Shown here piece by piece: positions 17,164-25,433 of a stretch of 64,000 nucleotides of DNA. The notes under the pieces were generated by a model. That model had not been told where the DNA came from. It saw nothing but the letters and a program-made list of their open reading frames with translations, and ran no database searches. Made by a program: the position numbers and the translations under genes. The stretch comes from Exiguobacterium sp. KRL4 (GTDB lineage: Bacteria; Bacillota; Bacilli; Exiguobacteriales; Exiguobacteriaceae). The stretch is taken from contig NZ_MOLV01000013.1 in assembly GCF_001870785.1 (NCBI RefSeq), forward strand, positions 30,627-94,626, read 5' to 3'. Each line of letters begins with the position of its first letter. Positions within the stretch are counted from its first letter, which is position 1.

Positions 17164-17640
17164 TTATTCTAAGGTGAACCCATGCTCATTTAAAAGAGTC
17201 TCCCATTCGCTTAAGTTCATGTAGTCCTGCGCACCGAGCGGATTGTCAAGCATTGTGATGAACTCGAGACTGTTGCCGTCAGGATCATTAAAATGAATCT
17301 TCGCATGGGCATGCTGGGCGATCGGCATGACGAACGGTTCCGTTCCTTCAAAACCAAACGCTTTACGCGGCGTAAACCCGCGTTCCGTCAGCCAAGCGAC
17401 CGATTCACGTAAACCGGCGAGCGACACGTGAAACGCGATATGGCGGATTGACGGATGGTACGGCAACTCGACTTGGTCCGCTTGCCAGAGCCCGAGCCAG
17501 CTTTGCTCTTCGGCAATCCAGAGAAAGGCGATTTTTTCATCCACGATGTGATCAAGCTTCAACCCGAGTCCCGCATAAAAATCGATTGACCGCTTTAAAT
17601 TGCGGACGGGCAGATGTGCTTCATAGAGGCCAAGAATCAT
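17164..17640 (-). CDS. VOC superfamily protein (glyoxalase/dioxygenase fold)
   Basis: A 158-residue VOC protein with two beta-alpha-beta-beta-beta modules. Module one is EAHLPVRNLKRSIDFYAGLGLKLDH (starting about residue 7), and module two contains HIAFHVSLAGLRESVAWL and KIHFNDPDGNSLEFI (about 115-129). Metal-ligand candidates are His9, His68 and Glu127. The four-base overlap with the MBL-fold gene upstream (17637-17640) shows a shared operon, possibly for detoxification or degradation of a small molecule. Confidence 0.85.
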   Translation of the reverse strand: MILGLYEAHLPVRNLKRSIDFYAGLGLKLDHIVDEKIAFLWIAEEQSWLGLWQADQVELPYHPSIRHIAFHVSLAGLRESVAWLTERGFTPRKAFGFEGTEPFVMPIAQHAHAKIHFNDPDGNSLEFITMLDNPLGAQDYMNLSEWETLLNEHGFTLE

Positions 17641-18458
17641 CGCCGTTCACGTTCCTTGACGTGTCCGTTCAACGCCTCGATATAGCGGCTGGCGGAACGG
17701 GCGACAGCTGCTTTGGCATCCGTCACGACGATTTTATGGAAAGCATCATAGATTTGATTAAAGCGGACGTCTTTTAGGGCAGACGCCATTTCAGCGACGG
17801 TCGCCGCAGGTAACGGAATCAGGTTCGGATAACTGTACATGAAGCTGACCCACGCCCGGTCGGCGACGACACGAATGATGTCTCCGGTCAGTAAAATCCC
17901 ACGCCCTTCGTCCCCTGCCGCCCATTCGAGCACGGTCGCTCCGTCAAAATGACCGCCGATACGGTGTAACACTACATCGTCAGCTAATTCCAAACGGTCA
18001 CCGGACCAAAAGACAATCTGCCCACTCGGCCGAGTCACCCATTGCTTATCTGCTTCATGAATGTACAACGGAATTTCAAATGTTTCCGCCCATTCGACCT
18101 GGGTCGCGTAATAGTGTGGATGCGATAACGCCATCGCGTCGAGCTGACCCACTTCCTCGATGACGGTCTGATCGAGATAGGTGATGCAGTCCCACAGAAT
18201 CCGTTTCGTTCCCGTGACAAGATAAGCTGTCTGTCCGATCCCGAACTTCGGCGTCGTGACGAGACTCATGAGACCCGGTTGTTCTTCTGTCACCTTCGTC
18301 TGATACGTCCCGGACGAAATCATGTCCGGAAGTGTCGTCCACGATTGACCGTTTGGATTCACATACTGCCGTTCATCCGTGCAAATCGGACAGATGTCGT
18401 CCTGTGTTGCGTTCTCATCCATCTGGACCCCGCACGTCGTACAAATTAAGTAAGTCAT
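17637..18458 (-). CDS. MBL-fold hydrolase with N-terminal zinc ribbon
   Basis: A 273-residue protein. The N-terminal CxxC pairs (CTTCG, CPIC; residues 6-25) form a zinc ribbon. The metallo-beta-lactamase domain follows, with SHPHYYAT (about 112-119) in place of canonical HxHxDH, GHFDGATVLEW (about 169-179) for the second His, and LLTGDIIRV (about 189-197) for the bridging Asp. The first metal site is therefore altered, although from memory HPHYY forms recur in one MBL branch. GGGGGAAATGG precedes ATG 18458. It is coupled to the VOC gene. Confidence 0.8.
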   Translation of the reverse strand: MTYLICTTCGVQMDENATQDDICPICTDERQYVNPNGQSWTTLPDMISSGTYQTKVTEEQPGLMSLVTTPKFGIGQTAYLVTGTKRILWDCITYLDQTVIEEVGQLDAMALSHPHYYATQVEWAETFEIPLYIHEADKQWVTRPSGQIVFWSGDRLELADDVVLHRIGGHFDGATVLEWAAGDEGRGILLTGDIIRVVADRAWVSFMYSYPNLIPLPAATVAEMASALKDVRFNQIYDAFHKIVVTDAKAAVARSASRYIEALNGHVKERERR

Positions 18459-18476
18459 TCCATTTCCCCCTGCTGT

Positions 18477-18656
18477 TTAAGATTTTCTGACGCGTACCCA
18501 AATGATGTTGATCAGGGCAAAAATCAGAGCCCCGGCTACGAATCCGAGCAGGACACTGACGTCAAAGGTACCCTTCGCTTCGTAAACAATCAGTAAACCG
18601 ACGATCGCGCCGATCAAAACGCCCAACACACGAAGTGCAATCTTTCCATTTGTCAT
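18477..18656 (-). CDS. Small two-TM membrane protein, unknown
   Basis: A 59-residue protein with two helices (about 8-25 and 33-53) and a basic end (VRVRKS). ATG 18656 has AAAGGAGGA upstream; a longer in-frame version from 18704 lacks one. It lies 28 bases downstream of the PspC gene on the same strand and is probably cotranscribed with it, which suggests an envelope role. Confidence 0.68.
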   Translation of the reverse strand: MTNGKIALRVLGVLIGAIVGLLIVYEAKGTFDVSVLLGFVAGALIFALINIIWVRVRKS

Positions 18657-18684
18657 GCCCCTGTCCTCCTTTGTGTATACGTTT

Positions 18685-18873
18685 TTACAATGTTCTTGGC
18701 GCATCGGCCATTGCGTTAGCGAGAATCATGTAGATGATTAAGTTAATCGGAAGCGGAATGACAATTAAAATCAGGCGGACGGCCAGTGACGAGATCCCGA
18801 AGTGTTCCGCGAGTCCGCCACACACACCCTGGATTGATCGATCTGATGCTGATCTGCGTAATGGTTGGGCCAA
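18685..18873 (-). CDS. PspC domain protein
   Basis: A 62-residue PspC-domain protein. The family core RSIQGVCGGLAEHFGISSLAVRLI (starting about residue 13) is followed by one long TM hairpin (about 34-54). Stand-alone PspC proteins are linked to envelope stress in Firmicutes (LiaI/PspC-like). The start is TTG 18873, preceded by AAGGGGAG; no ATG with a ribosome site is available. It is the first gene of a two-gene unit with the 59-residue membrane protein. Confidence 0.88.
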   Translation of the reverse strand: MAQPLRRSASDRSIQGVCGGLAEHFGISSLAVRLILIVIPLPINLIIYMILANAMADAPRTL

Positions 18874-19009
18874 TCGTCTCCCCTTTTTTCTCTGATTTCA
18901 TGTTGGGTTATTCATCCATATGTTACAATAATTAGTATAACGCAACAGGGTCCACTTTTGCAGGGGACAACCCCTTTGATTCGGAATCAAACAGAAAGGA
19001 CGTGAGCAG

Positions 19010-19225
19010 TTGGACATGTGGTATTTGATTCAGGAACGGGCGTTACCGTTCTCGATTTTAGCTTTACTGATGATGGCGAGTGCCGTCGTCGTATATGTCG
19101 TTTGGAAAAGACCGGTCAGCTTGCTGCTGCCGCTGCGTATTTTTACGACTGTCGTCTGCCTGACCTGCATCGTCGGGTCAGCCGGTTTGATGCTTTTCAC
19201 ACTATTCGTCGGCTACAATGCGTGA
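19010..19225 (+). CDS. Small two-TM membrane protein, unknown
   Basis: A 71-residue protein with helices at about 13-32 and 41-66. TTG 19010 is used as the start, with AAAGGA 9 nt upstream; ATG 19016 is further from it. It is divergent from PspC and followed by a hairpin. No family recognised. Confidence 0.6.
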   Translation: MDMWYLIQERALPFSILALLMMASAVVVYVVWKRPVSLLLPLRIFTTVVCLTCIVGSAGLMLFTLFVGYNA

Positions 19226-19242
19226 AACAAATGTAAACAGAT

Positions 19243-19296
19243 TAATCAAACAGACATCACTTTCCCTCAAGGAGGAGAATGACGTCTGTTTTTCAA
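19243..19296. terminator. Terminator between convergent genes
   Basis: AAACAGACATCA pairs with TGACGTCTGTTT (one G-T type pair) around a loop of about 20 nt, followed by T-rich sequence. Confidence 0.7.
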
Positions 19297-20607
19297 TCAA
19301 CGCATGACTGCCCGCTCAAAAGCAGACTGAGTACGGTATTCTTGATCCTGCCAAATCCACCGCTTCGCTGTTCCTTTAGCCAAGCGATAGGTGTTCTGTT
19401 CAAACTGATTACCGGAGCTTGTGTTGAAAAAGTGGGCGACAAACAGATTATCCGGACCCGTCGTAAACGTATTATGGTCAACCCGGTTATCGCGGACATC
19501 ATGCTGGACCAGCAGTTGTCCCCCTTCGAGCCCTTTTGTATCATTGCCGATGACTTGATTACGTGTAATCCGAACCTGCTTCGTTCCACCACGCTTTTTA
19601 TCGTATCCGCCGATTGAAACACCGGTAAACCGGTTTTGTTGGATCAGATTGCCCTGGACCGTGATGTCTTCTGCATACTTCCCCGCATGCTCACTCGTCA
19701 CCTCGATGCCGATATCATTCCGCTCGACGGTATTATTTTCGATTGTCAGCTGTTTGCCGCCGTCGACATAAATGCCGGCTGCATTGTACTCCTTGCCGTA
19801 GACCGGATTGCCGTAACTTGAACTGTCGGAGACATGATTCCCGGAAATCGTTCCGTTCCGTGCATAGTCCTCCGCCGGATTCGTTGCGACCCCTTCATAT
19901 CCAATTAAGTCGATGCCGATGTTATCGTTGCGTCGGACAGTGTTGTCCGTGACGGAAAAACCGTTGATGTTACCGTTCAGAACCAGGGCTTCGCTGGCCC
20001 CAAGCCGGTTATCTTCGACCCGGTTACCCCGGACAGTGATCTGCTTCAAACGACCGGTTCCATAGATTGCAATCCCGTGGACATTGCCGTCTTTCGCGTT
20101 CGTTTGAATTCGCCGGACCTGATTGTCGATCAATTGAATGTTCCGCCCCGTGCCGGTGACAAACATCCCGATCGGAGTCTCATTGGTTCGTGTTGTTTCG
20201 ATGTCTGCGACCACCAGTCCTTGAATCGTCACGTACTGTCGATTTTCGATACGGACGAGTGCTGTGTCCCCGTCTTTCTGCTTCAGCGTCTTCCCACTTA
20301 ACACCACTTTCTCTTTTTGATAGTTCCGGAAGACGACCGGTGCTTGTTTCGTCCCGCTGTACTTGACGGTTAACGCTTCCGGATATGTTCCTTTACGCAG
20401 ATAGACCGTTGTTCCGGCTTTCGCCAGCTGACTGGCCCGTTTCAGCGTTTTCAGCGGTTGCTTAAGCGAACCGGAATTCGTATCCTTGCCGTTCGGAGCG
20501 ACATACAGAAATTTTTTGGCAGCTGACGACTCCGCCGGTTCTTGATTCCAAGTCGCCGAACAGCCAAACAGTCCGAGCGACAGTAAGAGAATAAAGCGTT
20601 TTTTCAT
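19297..20607 (-). CDS. Right-handed beta-helix lipoprotein (pectate-lyase-like fold)
   Basis: A 436-residue exported lipoprotein with lipobox LFGC near residue 15. The mature N-terminus, YVAPNGKDTNSGSLKQPLKTL (residues about 35-55), is the DUF1565-type opening seen in PL9-like and other beta-helix proteins. The rest is a ladder of short repeats such as ITVRGNRVEDNRLG, FSVTDNTVRRND, LTIENNTVERNDIG, ITVQGNLIQQNRFTG and VRITRNQVIGNDTKG, which stack as parallel beta-helix coils. It may bind or cleave polysaccharide; catalytic residues cannot be assigned. ATG 20607 has AAGGATGG upstream. Single gene. Confidence 0.82.
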   Translation of the reverse strand: MKKRFILLLSLGLFGCSATWNQEPAESSAAKKFLYVAPNGKDTNSGSLKQPLKTLKRASQLAKAGTTVYLRKGTYPEALTVKYSGTKQAPVVFRNYQKEKVVLSGKTLKQKDGDTALVRIENRQYVTIQGLVVADIETTRTNETPIGMFVTGTGRNIQLIDNQVRRIQTNAKDGNVHGIAIYGTGRLKQITVRGNRVEDNRLGASEALVLNGNINGFSVTDNTVRRNDNIGIDLIGYEGVATNPAEDYARNGTISGNHVSDSSSYGNPVYGKEYNAAGIYVDGGKQLTIENNTVERNDIGIEVTSEHAGKYAEDITVQGNLIQQNRFTGVSIGGYDKKRGGTKQVRITRNQVIGNDTKGLEGGQLLVQHDVRDNRVDHNTFTTGPDNLFVAHFFNTSSGNQFEQNTYRLAKGTAKRWIWQDQEYRTQSAFERAVMR

Positions 20608-20700
20608 GTAACCCATCCTTCCTGCGATGCCTAATCCGATTGTAAATATCATCCATTCCCTTTACACTTAATGTACTTACATAAAAAGGGCGTGACGTGG

Positions 20701-21302
20701 ATGTTGAAACCAATGCTTGTCTGTTCACTATCGGCACTTTTACTTGCCGGTTGCAGTACTGAAGAAGCCGTGCCGAAAAAAGTCGTCAAACCAACGGAAC
20801 TGCCGTTGACACTCAAATTGGATGAGTCCAAGAAACCATCGAATTCACTTAAAAACGAAGTGATCTATGCCATGACCGGTCAAACCGACAAACCCCTTTA
20901 TCTGACCGGAACTGAATATCTCGCATCCGGCAAGCAGAAAATCTGGTTTTCCGAGACCATCCACCCCGGGACATATGACGGAAAGAACTGAAACTCAGTC
21001 AACAGTTCGACAGCACAAAAGGCTATCGGTCCTACACCTATGAGTTGGATGGTACGATGCATGACTGGTCCGAAGAATCGAATACTTTTAAAGGAGTCAT
21101 GATAAGCGACGTCGAATTCCGTGACAAGTCATTTCGTCCGTCTGCATATGAACTGTTGATGTTTGAAAAATCGACCGTTCAAGAGACCATGAAAGAAAAA
21201 TCAATGGATACCATCCATTCTCCAAAAGACATTCGATTGAACAAAGGTGAAAGTGCGTTCACGATAACGTTATCGGTGAAGAAAGTCGACGACACACTAT
21301 GA
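20701..21302 (+). pseudogene. Lipoprotein, frameshifted
   Basis: The first part (20701-20991) has a lipoprotein signal (lipobox LLAGC) and ends HPGTYDGKN. The rest continues in another frame to 21302, without its own start or ribosome site. Adding one A to the GGAAAG near 20980-20984 gives a single frame reading TYDGKELKLSQQFDSTKGYR and on, about 200 codons in all. The break is therefore one base lost from an A run: a recent mutation, a phase-variable tract or a sequencing error. AAAGGG lies 10 nt before ATG 20701. No family recognised. Confidence 0.75.
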
Positions 21303-21343
21303 AAACAGACCTGTCTCTTCATAAAAAGAGGCAGGTCTGTTTC
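21303..21343. terminator. Bidirectional terminator
   Basis: AAACAGACCTGTCTCTT pairs with AAGAGGCAGGTCTGTTT (one mismatch) around a loop of about 7 nt, between convergent genes. Confidence 0.85.
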
Positions 21344-21345
21344 GT

Positions 21346-21849
21346 TCAGTGCCGCTGATGCGGCAAGGGAATCGTTAACGGTTTGAATTCAGGTCCGAGT
21401 AACACTTTCATCAAAAAGATCAGCTGTCCGGTGTGATAGGCATAATGCGCGAGCTGCCGTTCAATCGCGTCGACGACGAGATGCGGTTCACCGCGGATCA
21501 AAACGGTCCGTTCCAGATCGTCCGGTGTCAAGGAAGCAAGCGTTGATTCGACGAGTTGCCAGCCGTCGTTCCACAGTGTCAGCAAGGTCTCTTTGTCATG
21601 TCCCTGGTCGACAAACTCGGCGTCCCGGTTACGATCCGGCTTTTCCCCGTCTGTCGTTAAAAAATCTGTCCAGCGTGACGTCATATTGTTCGTCATATGC
21701 TGGATCAACAACGCAACGCTGTTTGTGTCCGGTGCCAGCGTCTGATGGAACTGTTCCTCGTTCAGCCAACCGAGTGCCTGCTCCGCCGGTTCACGGACTG
21801 CCCGGAACCGTGCTTGAGTTGCTGTCAAATACACCTCTTCAAAAGCCAT
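21346..21849 (-). CDS. DinB-like/DUF1572 family protein
   Basis: A 167-residue four-helix-bundle protein of the DinB superfamily, DUF1572 type. Metal-ligand candidates are the His in LLIQHMTNN (about residue 50), His136 in LAHYAYHTGQL and the nearby His140. The helix containing WNDGWQLVESTLASLTPDDL (about 92-111) is typical. The function is unknown; relatives include thiol transferases. GGGAGG precedes ATG 21849. Downstream neighbour of the 395-residue membrane-anchored protein. Confidence 0.82.
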   Translation of the reverse strand: MAFEEVYLTATQARFRAVREPAEQALGWLNEEQFHQTLAPDTNSVALLIQHMTNNMTSRWTDFLTTDGEKPDRNRDAEFVDQGHDKETLLTLWNDGWQLVESTLASLTPDDLERTVLIRGEPHLVVDAIERQLAHYAYHTGQLIFLMKVLLGPEFKPLTIPLPHQRH

Positions 21850-21869
21850 TTCATTTCCTCCCTTTACTG

Positions 21870-23057
21870 TTAATCCATCACAAAGTCCACGCCATTTGCT
21901 CCACTGACCGGTATCGTCCGTAACGTCTTCAAGTCATCGTCTGTGACAATCAATCGGCCTTTTCCGGAAAATGACGTTTTACTTTCAGTGAAATACGACG
22001 TCTTCTTATACGGATTCCGGTACAAATAGCGGTAGTAGTTGCCCTCCTTCCAAAAATCCGGTTGAACCGGTTCAACCTGGAACGCTTGTCCCAAAGTCCA
22101 CTTGACGAGTTGTTGATCGGTATCATTTTCACCAGTACGAATGATTTGATAGCCCGTCTGTTTGTTGATCATCCGCATCGGTGCAGTCGACGAGTAACTA
22201 GCACCATCTAAAATCGGAAACGACTTTTGCTGCATCGTTCCATCCGTCTTAAGATGAATCATCACGCCGTCGGTCGTTGCGAAATACGCTGTGTCTTTTT
22301 CGCCGTACAAAGCAGTATAGGCATACGGTTCGACCGCTTTTCGAATGACACGTGATTTCCCGGTCTCCTGGTCGAGCAGGACCATCCCGGCTGGGCCTTC
22401 TTTGTCATTCTCGGTACCATTGTTGGCGTAAGCAATCGTCTGGTCCAGTTCAAGGATCGGTGAATCAAAGACCGGCATCAGCCGGTCTTCAATCGGATAA
22501 CGTTTGTCTGTCCGAACGTTGATTAACTGAATTTTTCCCTCCGGCTTCGAGGCATTCGATTCCAGCCAGACATCTTTCCCGTAATGGGCAACGGATGTGA
22601 TCGCTGTATTCGGCACCTGATGTTTTGTAAACGTGCCCCGTTTTAAATCGTACGTAAAAAAGTGATCGGCTTCGATGCCTTCCGGATGATGCGCATAAAT
22701 GTGCCGCGGGTCCGTTCCTTTTTGTGACAGCATCATCAAATAGAAATCCGGATCAGTAATCGCTTCCGTTTTCAGCTCTTTACCCGTTTTCGACAGTGTC
22801 GTCATCAATCCTGGTGCTTGCGGATCATCCTGTGTTTCTTTATGACGGTTAATATCGCTCCCATACAGCAGGATGACCTGACCGTCTTTCGGCTTAAACG
22901 TCATCGTCGTGAGATCCTTCGAAATGACCGGATAGGAAACGGCTTTTGGTTCCTCCGGACGCAATCCGAGATATAAAGCACCTGCACTGACAAGAACGAC
23001 AAGGCCCGCCGATCCGTACAGCATTCGTTTTTTCCATGATTGAAGCATTTTATTCAC
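21870..23057 (-). CDS. Membrane-anchored extracytoplasmic protein, propeller-like
   Basis: A 395-residue protein with a basic N-terminus and one TM anchor (about residues 13-31), so it is probably an extracellular domain held by an uncleaved signal. The outer part is beta-rich, with repeated blocks ending in phrases such as DVWLESN, GMVLLDQETGKSRVI and DTAYFATTDGVMIHLKTDG, suggesting a beta-propeller; this is inference from periodicity. GTG 23057 and ATG 23048 are both possible starts, and the ribosome site is weak. It lies 20 bases upstream of the DinB-like gene. Confidence 0.6.
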   Translation of the reverse strand: MNKMLQSWKKRMLYGSAGLVVLVSAGALYLGLRPEEPKAVSYPVISKDLTTMTFKPKDGQVILLYGSDINRHKETQDDPQAPGLMTTLSKTGKELKTEAITDPDFYLMMLSQKGTDPRHIYAHHPEGIEADHFFTYDLKRGTFTKHQVPNTAITSVAHYGKDVWLESNASKPEGKIQLINVRTDKRYPIEDRLMPVFDSPILELDQTIAYANNGTENDKEGPAGMVLLDQETGKSRVIRKAVEPYAYTALYGEKDTAYFATTDGVMIHLKTDGTMQQKSFPILDGASYSSTAPMRMINKQTGYQIIRTGENDTDQQLVKWTLGQAFQVEPVQPDFWKEGNYYRYLYRNPYKKTSYFTESKTSFSGKGRLIVTDDDLKTLRTIPVSGANGVDFVMD

Positions 23058-23200
23058 TCATTTCATTTGTCGTTTTCCCCTTCCATTGTACCGCTTTTTT
23101 TGTAAAAAAATTCTTTTAAAACGGATTTATTTAACCAATTGAACTGTTTTTCCATATAGAAAGACACTGCCGGATGGACAGTGCCTTCATGTCGTTCCAA

Positions 23201-23944
23201 TTATCTGGCTGTGACGCCACCGTCTACCGGAAGACCGACGCCGGAGATATGGCTTGCTTCATCTGTTGCGAGGAAAAGAACAGCGTGCGCGACTTCTTCC
23301 GCCTGACCAACATGACCAAGCGGAATCACCTGTTCAAAATAGTCTTTATAGGCGGTCATCGACGGGGCACTCATCTTCGTCTCAATGTAACCCGGATAGA
23401 CGGCATTGACCCGAATGTTGTGCTTGCCGTAATCGACAGCCGCCGCCCGTGTCACCGCATCGATTGCGCCTTTTGATGCCGTATAGCCGCCGGCTCCCGC
23501 CATTCCGCTGATGGCAGAAATCGAAGCGATGTTGACAATCGATCCACCCGTTTCCTGCATCAAGTGAATCGCCTGTTGCATCCCGAGCAGAACACTGTTG
23601 ACGTTGATGTTAAAAATCCGGGACCAATCGGTTTCATCCTGCTCTAAAAACGGCGTACTTAGTGCAACGCCGGCATTGTTGACCAGAACATCCAGTCGAT
23701 TAAACTCCCGCTTGATCATGTCCGTGACGTCTTGCCAACTTTCGCGGGAAGAAACGTCGTGGTGTAAGGCATACGCTTGACCGCCTTCAAGCAGGATCTG
23801 TTTGACGACAGCACGGACGGCCTCTTCATTGATGTCGGTCGCGACGACGATGGCGCCTTCACGCGCCGCCATCAATGCCGTTGCTTCTCCCATGCCACTC
23901 CCGGCACCGGTCACTAATATGATTTTTTCTGCTAATCGATTCAT
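23201..23944 (-). CDS. SDR family oxidoreductase
   Basis: A 247-residue classical short-chain dehydrogenase. The cofactor loop is TGAGSGMGEA (about residues 12-21), with VATDIN at the end of beta-2 (the Asp favours NAD). NNAG is at about 88-91, and catalytic Ser (IASIS), Tyr and Lys (YTASK, about 153-157) are present. The C-terminus GVGLPVDGGVTAR is typical. It is the third gene of the marR-SDR-SDR operon, 22 bases after the second. Confidence 0.9.
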   Translation of the reverse strand: MNRLAEKIILVTGAGSGMGEATALMAAREGAIVVATDINEEAVRAVVKQILLEGGQAYALHHDVSSRESWQDVTDMIKREFNRLDVLVNNAGVALSTPFLEQDETDWSRIFNINVNSVLLGMQQAIHLMQETGGSIVNIASISAISGMAGAGGYTASKGAIDAVTRAAAVDYGKHNIRVNAVYPGYIETKMSAPSMTAYKDYFEQVIPLGHVGQAEEVAHAVLFLATDEASHISGVGLPVDGGVTAR

Positions 23945-23966
23945 CCTCTTTCACTCCATTTCTGAA

Positions 23967-24761
23967 TTACTGCTGCATTGCTAAAAAATCGGGACTGGTC
24001 GGATTGCCGATATAATGCCCGCCTTCAATCTGAAGGGTTTGTCCGGTCATGAATTTTGATTCGTCCGACGCGAGATAAACGACGGCATGTCCGATGTCAT
24101 CGGCTTCGCCGTGATACGGAAGGGCATTGTATTTTTCGAAGGTCGCAAGCAGACTTGGAATCATGTTGGCTTTTGCCGCCGGTGTCAAAATCAGACCGGG
24201 AGCAATCGCATTACAGCGAATCAAATCTTTCCCATACTGCGTCGCGATATACTTCGTCAACTGGACGACGGCAGCTTTTGACGTCCCATAGGGCGAACGG
24301 ATGCTGTCACCTGCAAAGGCCGACATCGATGCTGTATTGATGATTGATCCGCCACCTGCTTGTTTCATATGCGGTATGGCATACCTTGCACCAAGCAAGA
24401 CACTTTTGACATTGACAGTCATCAAACGGTCCCATTCCGCCAAGTCCATCGCGACGACATCTAAGTCCTTCTGAAGGTTCGTCAGGCCGACGTTATTGAA
24501 TAATACGTTGAGGCCACCATACGTCTCGACGGTAACATCGATGGCATGTTGAATCGATGCGGCTTCAGACGCGTCCAGGAAGACGGCACAAGCTTGGTGT
24601 CCTTGTTTCCGTAACTTAGCTGCCGCTTCTTCCGCACCATCGACGTTATAATCTGCCACGACGACGGCGGCTCCTGCTTCGGCGAGCAAAGTCGCGGCCG
24701 ATAAGCCGATCCCTGACGCACCACCTGTCACTAACGCCACTTTCCCCGCTACTCGATTCAT
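23967..24761 (-). CDS. SDR family oxidoreductase
   Basis: A 264-residue classical SDR with TGGASGIGLS (about residues 12-21), VVADYN (Asp after beta-2, NAD preference), NNVG in place of NNAG (about 89-92), and Ser/Tyr/Lys in NTASMSAFAG and YGTSK (about 158-162). The C-terminus EGGHYIGNP is extended. Its ATG overlaps the marR stop by four bases, so it is translated with the regulator. Its relation to the second SDR suggests consecutive steps on an alcohol or ketone substrate, which is inference. Confidence 0.9.
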   Translation of the reverse strand: MNRVAGKVALVTGGASGIGLSAATLLAEAGAAVVVADYNVDGAEEAAAKLRKQGHQACAVFLDASEAASIQHAIDVTVETYGGLNVLFNNVGLTNLQKDLDVVAMDLAEWDRLMTVNVKSVLLGARYAIPHMKQAGGGSIINTASMSAFAGDSIRSPYGTSKAAVVQLTKYIATQYGKDLIRCNAIAPGLILTPAAKANMIPSLLATFEKYNALPYHGEADDIGHAVVYLASDESKFMTGQTLQIEGGHYIGNPTSPDFLAMQQ

Positions 24762-25207
24762 CGTTTCACTCCATTCTCCCGTTTCGCCCGGATATGGGCC
24801 AACAGTTTTTCGTTAATGGCTAAATAAAGCCGAATCTCTTCTTCATCCAATACGTCATACAGTTCGAGATACTGTTGTTTTCCGATTGCCTGGGCTTCAC
24901 GTAAGACCTGCTCTCCCTGCTCCGTGATTTGGAGCAAAACTTGACGGCGGTCCTGTTCGTTATAGACCCGATCGACCAGTTCGAGGTGGATCAGTTTTTT
25001 GGCGATGTTCGTCATCGCTCCTCCTGTAAAACCGAGTGTTTCTGCTAATTTCATTTGGTTTTGAGGACCTTTCCGTTTCAGCTCACCTAACGTCAGAATC
25101 GGCGAAATTCCGACATTGTAGGGAAAACGAGCATTCCAATCGATGATTGCTTCATTTGTCACGGCTTCCACTGTATGAATCATTTTAAAGAGTTGATCCT
25201 GTTCCAT
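24758..25207 (-). CDS. MarR family transcriptional regulator
   Basis: A 149-residue MarR regulator. The winged helix includes TLGELKRKGPQNQMKLAETLGFTGGAMTNIAKKLIHLELV (starting about residue 40) and the wing DRRQVLLQITEQGEQVL. AAAGGATG precedes ATG 25207. It heads an operon with two SDR genes and probably represses it through the palindrome at 25274-25295, released by a small-molecule ligand. Confidence 0.9.
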   Translation of the reverse strand: MEQDQLFKMIHTVEAVTNEAIIDWNARFPYNVGISPILTLGELKRKGPQNQMKLAETLGFTGGAMTNIAKKLIHLELVDRVYNEQDRRQVLLQITEQGEQVLREAQAIGKQQYLELYDVLDEEEIRLYLAINEKLLAHIRAKRENGVKR

Positions 25208-25273
25208 TGTTTATACATCCTTTCCTGGTCATTTGACTCATGAATAATTTTCTGTCCATTCCTTATTACGTTG

Positions 25274-25305
25274 AATAATTTAACACTAAACTATTTAACT
25301 GTAAA
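25274..25305 (-). promoter_or_regulatory. marR operon promoter with overlapping palindromic operator
   Basis: On the minus strand TTTACA (25305-25300), a 17-base spacer and TAAATT (25282-25277) form a plausible sigma-A promoter. AATAGTTTA-GTG-TTAAATTATT (25295-25274), a near-palindrome, covers the spacer and the -10, as expected for a MarR repressor site. Confidence 0.55.
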
Positions 25306-25366
25306 CATTTCATGGATTTTTTTTGAGTTGATATTTATTCTGATCCCTTTTTTAGGTACGCTCTCT

Positions 25367-25393
25367 ATAATTTATTCAAAATCTAACCGATAA
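25367..25393 (+). promoter_or_regulatory. Possible sigma-D (motility) promoter of the chemoreceptor gene
   Basis: ATAA, exactly 15 bases, then ACCGATAA, compared with the Bacillus sigma-D consensus TAAA-N15-GCCGATAT. It lies 40 bases upstream of ATG 25434. The -10 fits well and the -35 is weak. Confidence 0.45.
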
Positions 25394-25433
25394 CATAGAT
25401 AAGCAACACGCAGAATATCATCAGGAGGTTTAT

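Noticed and set aside
19279..19617. 112-codon plus ORF with an AAGGAGG site
   Set aside because: The purine run is in the terminator loop, and the frame is antisense to the beta-helix lipoprotein.
23160..23190. Hairpin CACTG/CAGTG after the second SDR gene
   Set aside because: The stem is only 5-6 bp with a poor T run; too weak to call a terminator.
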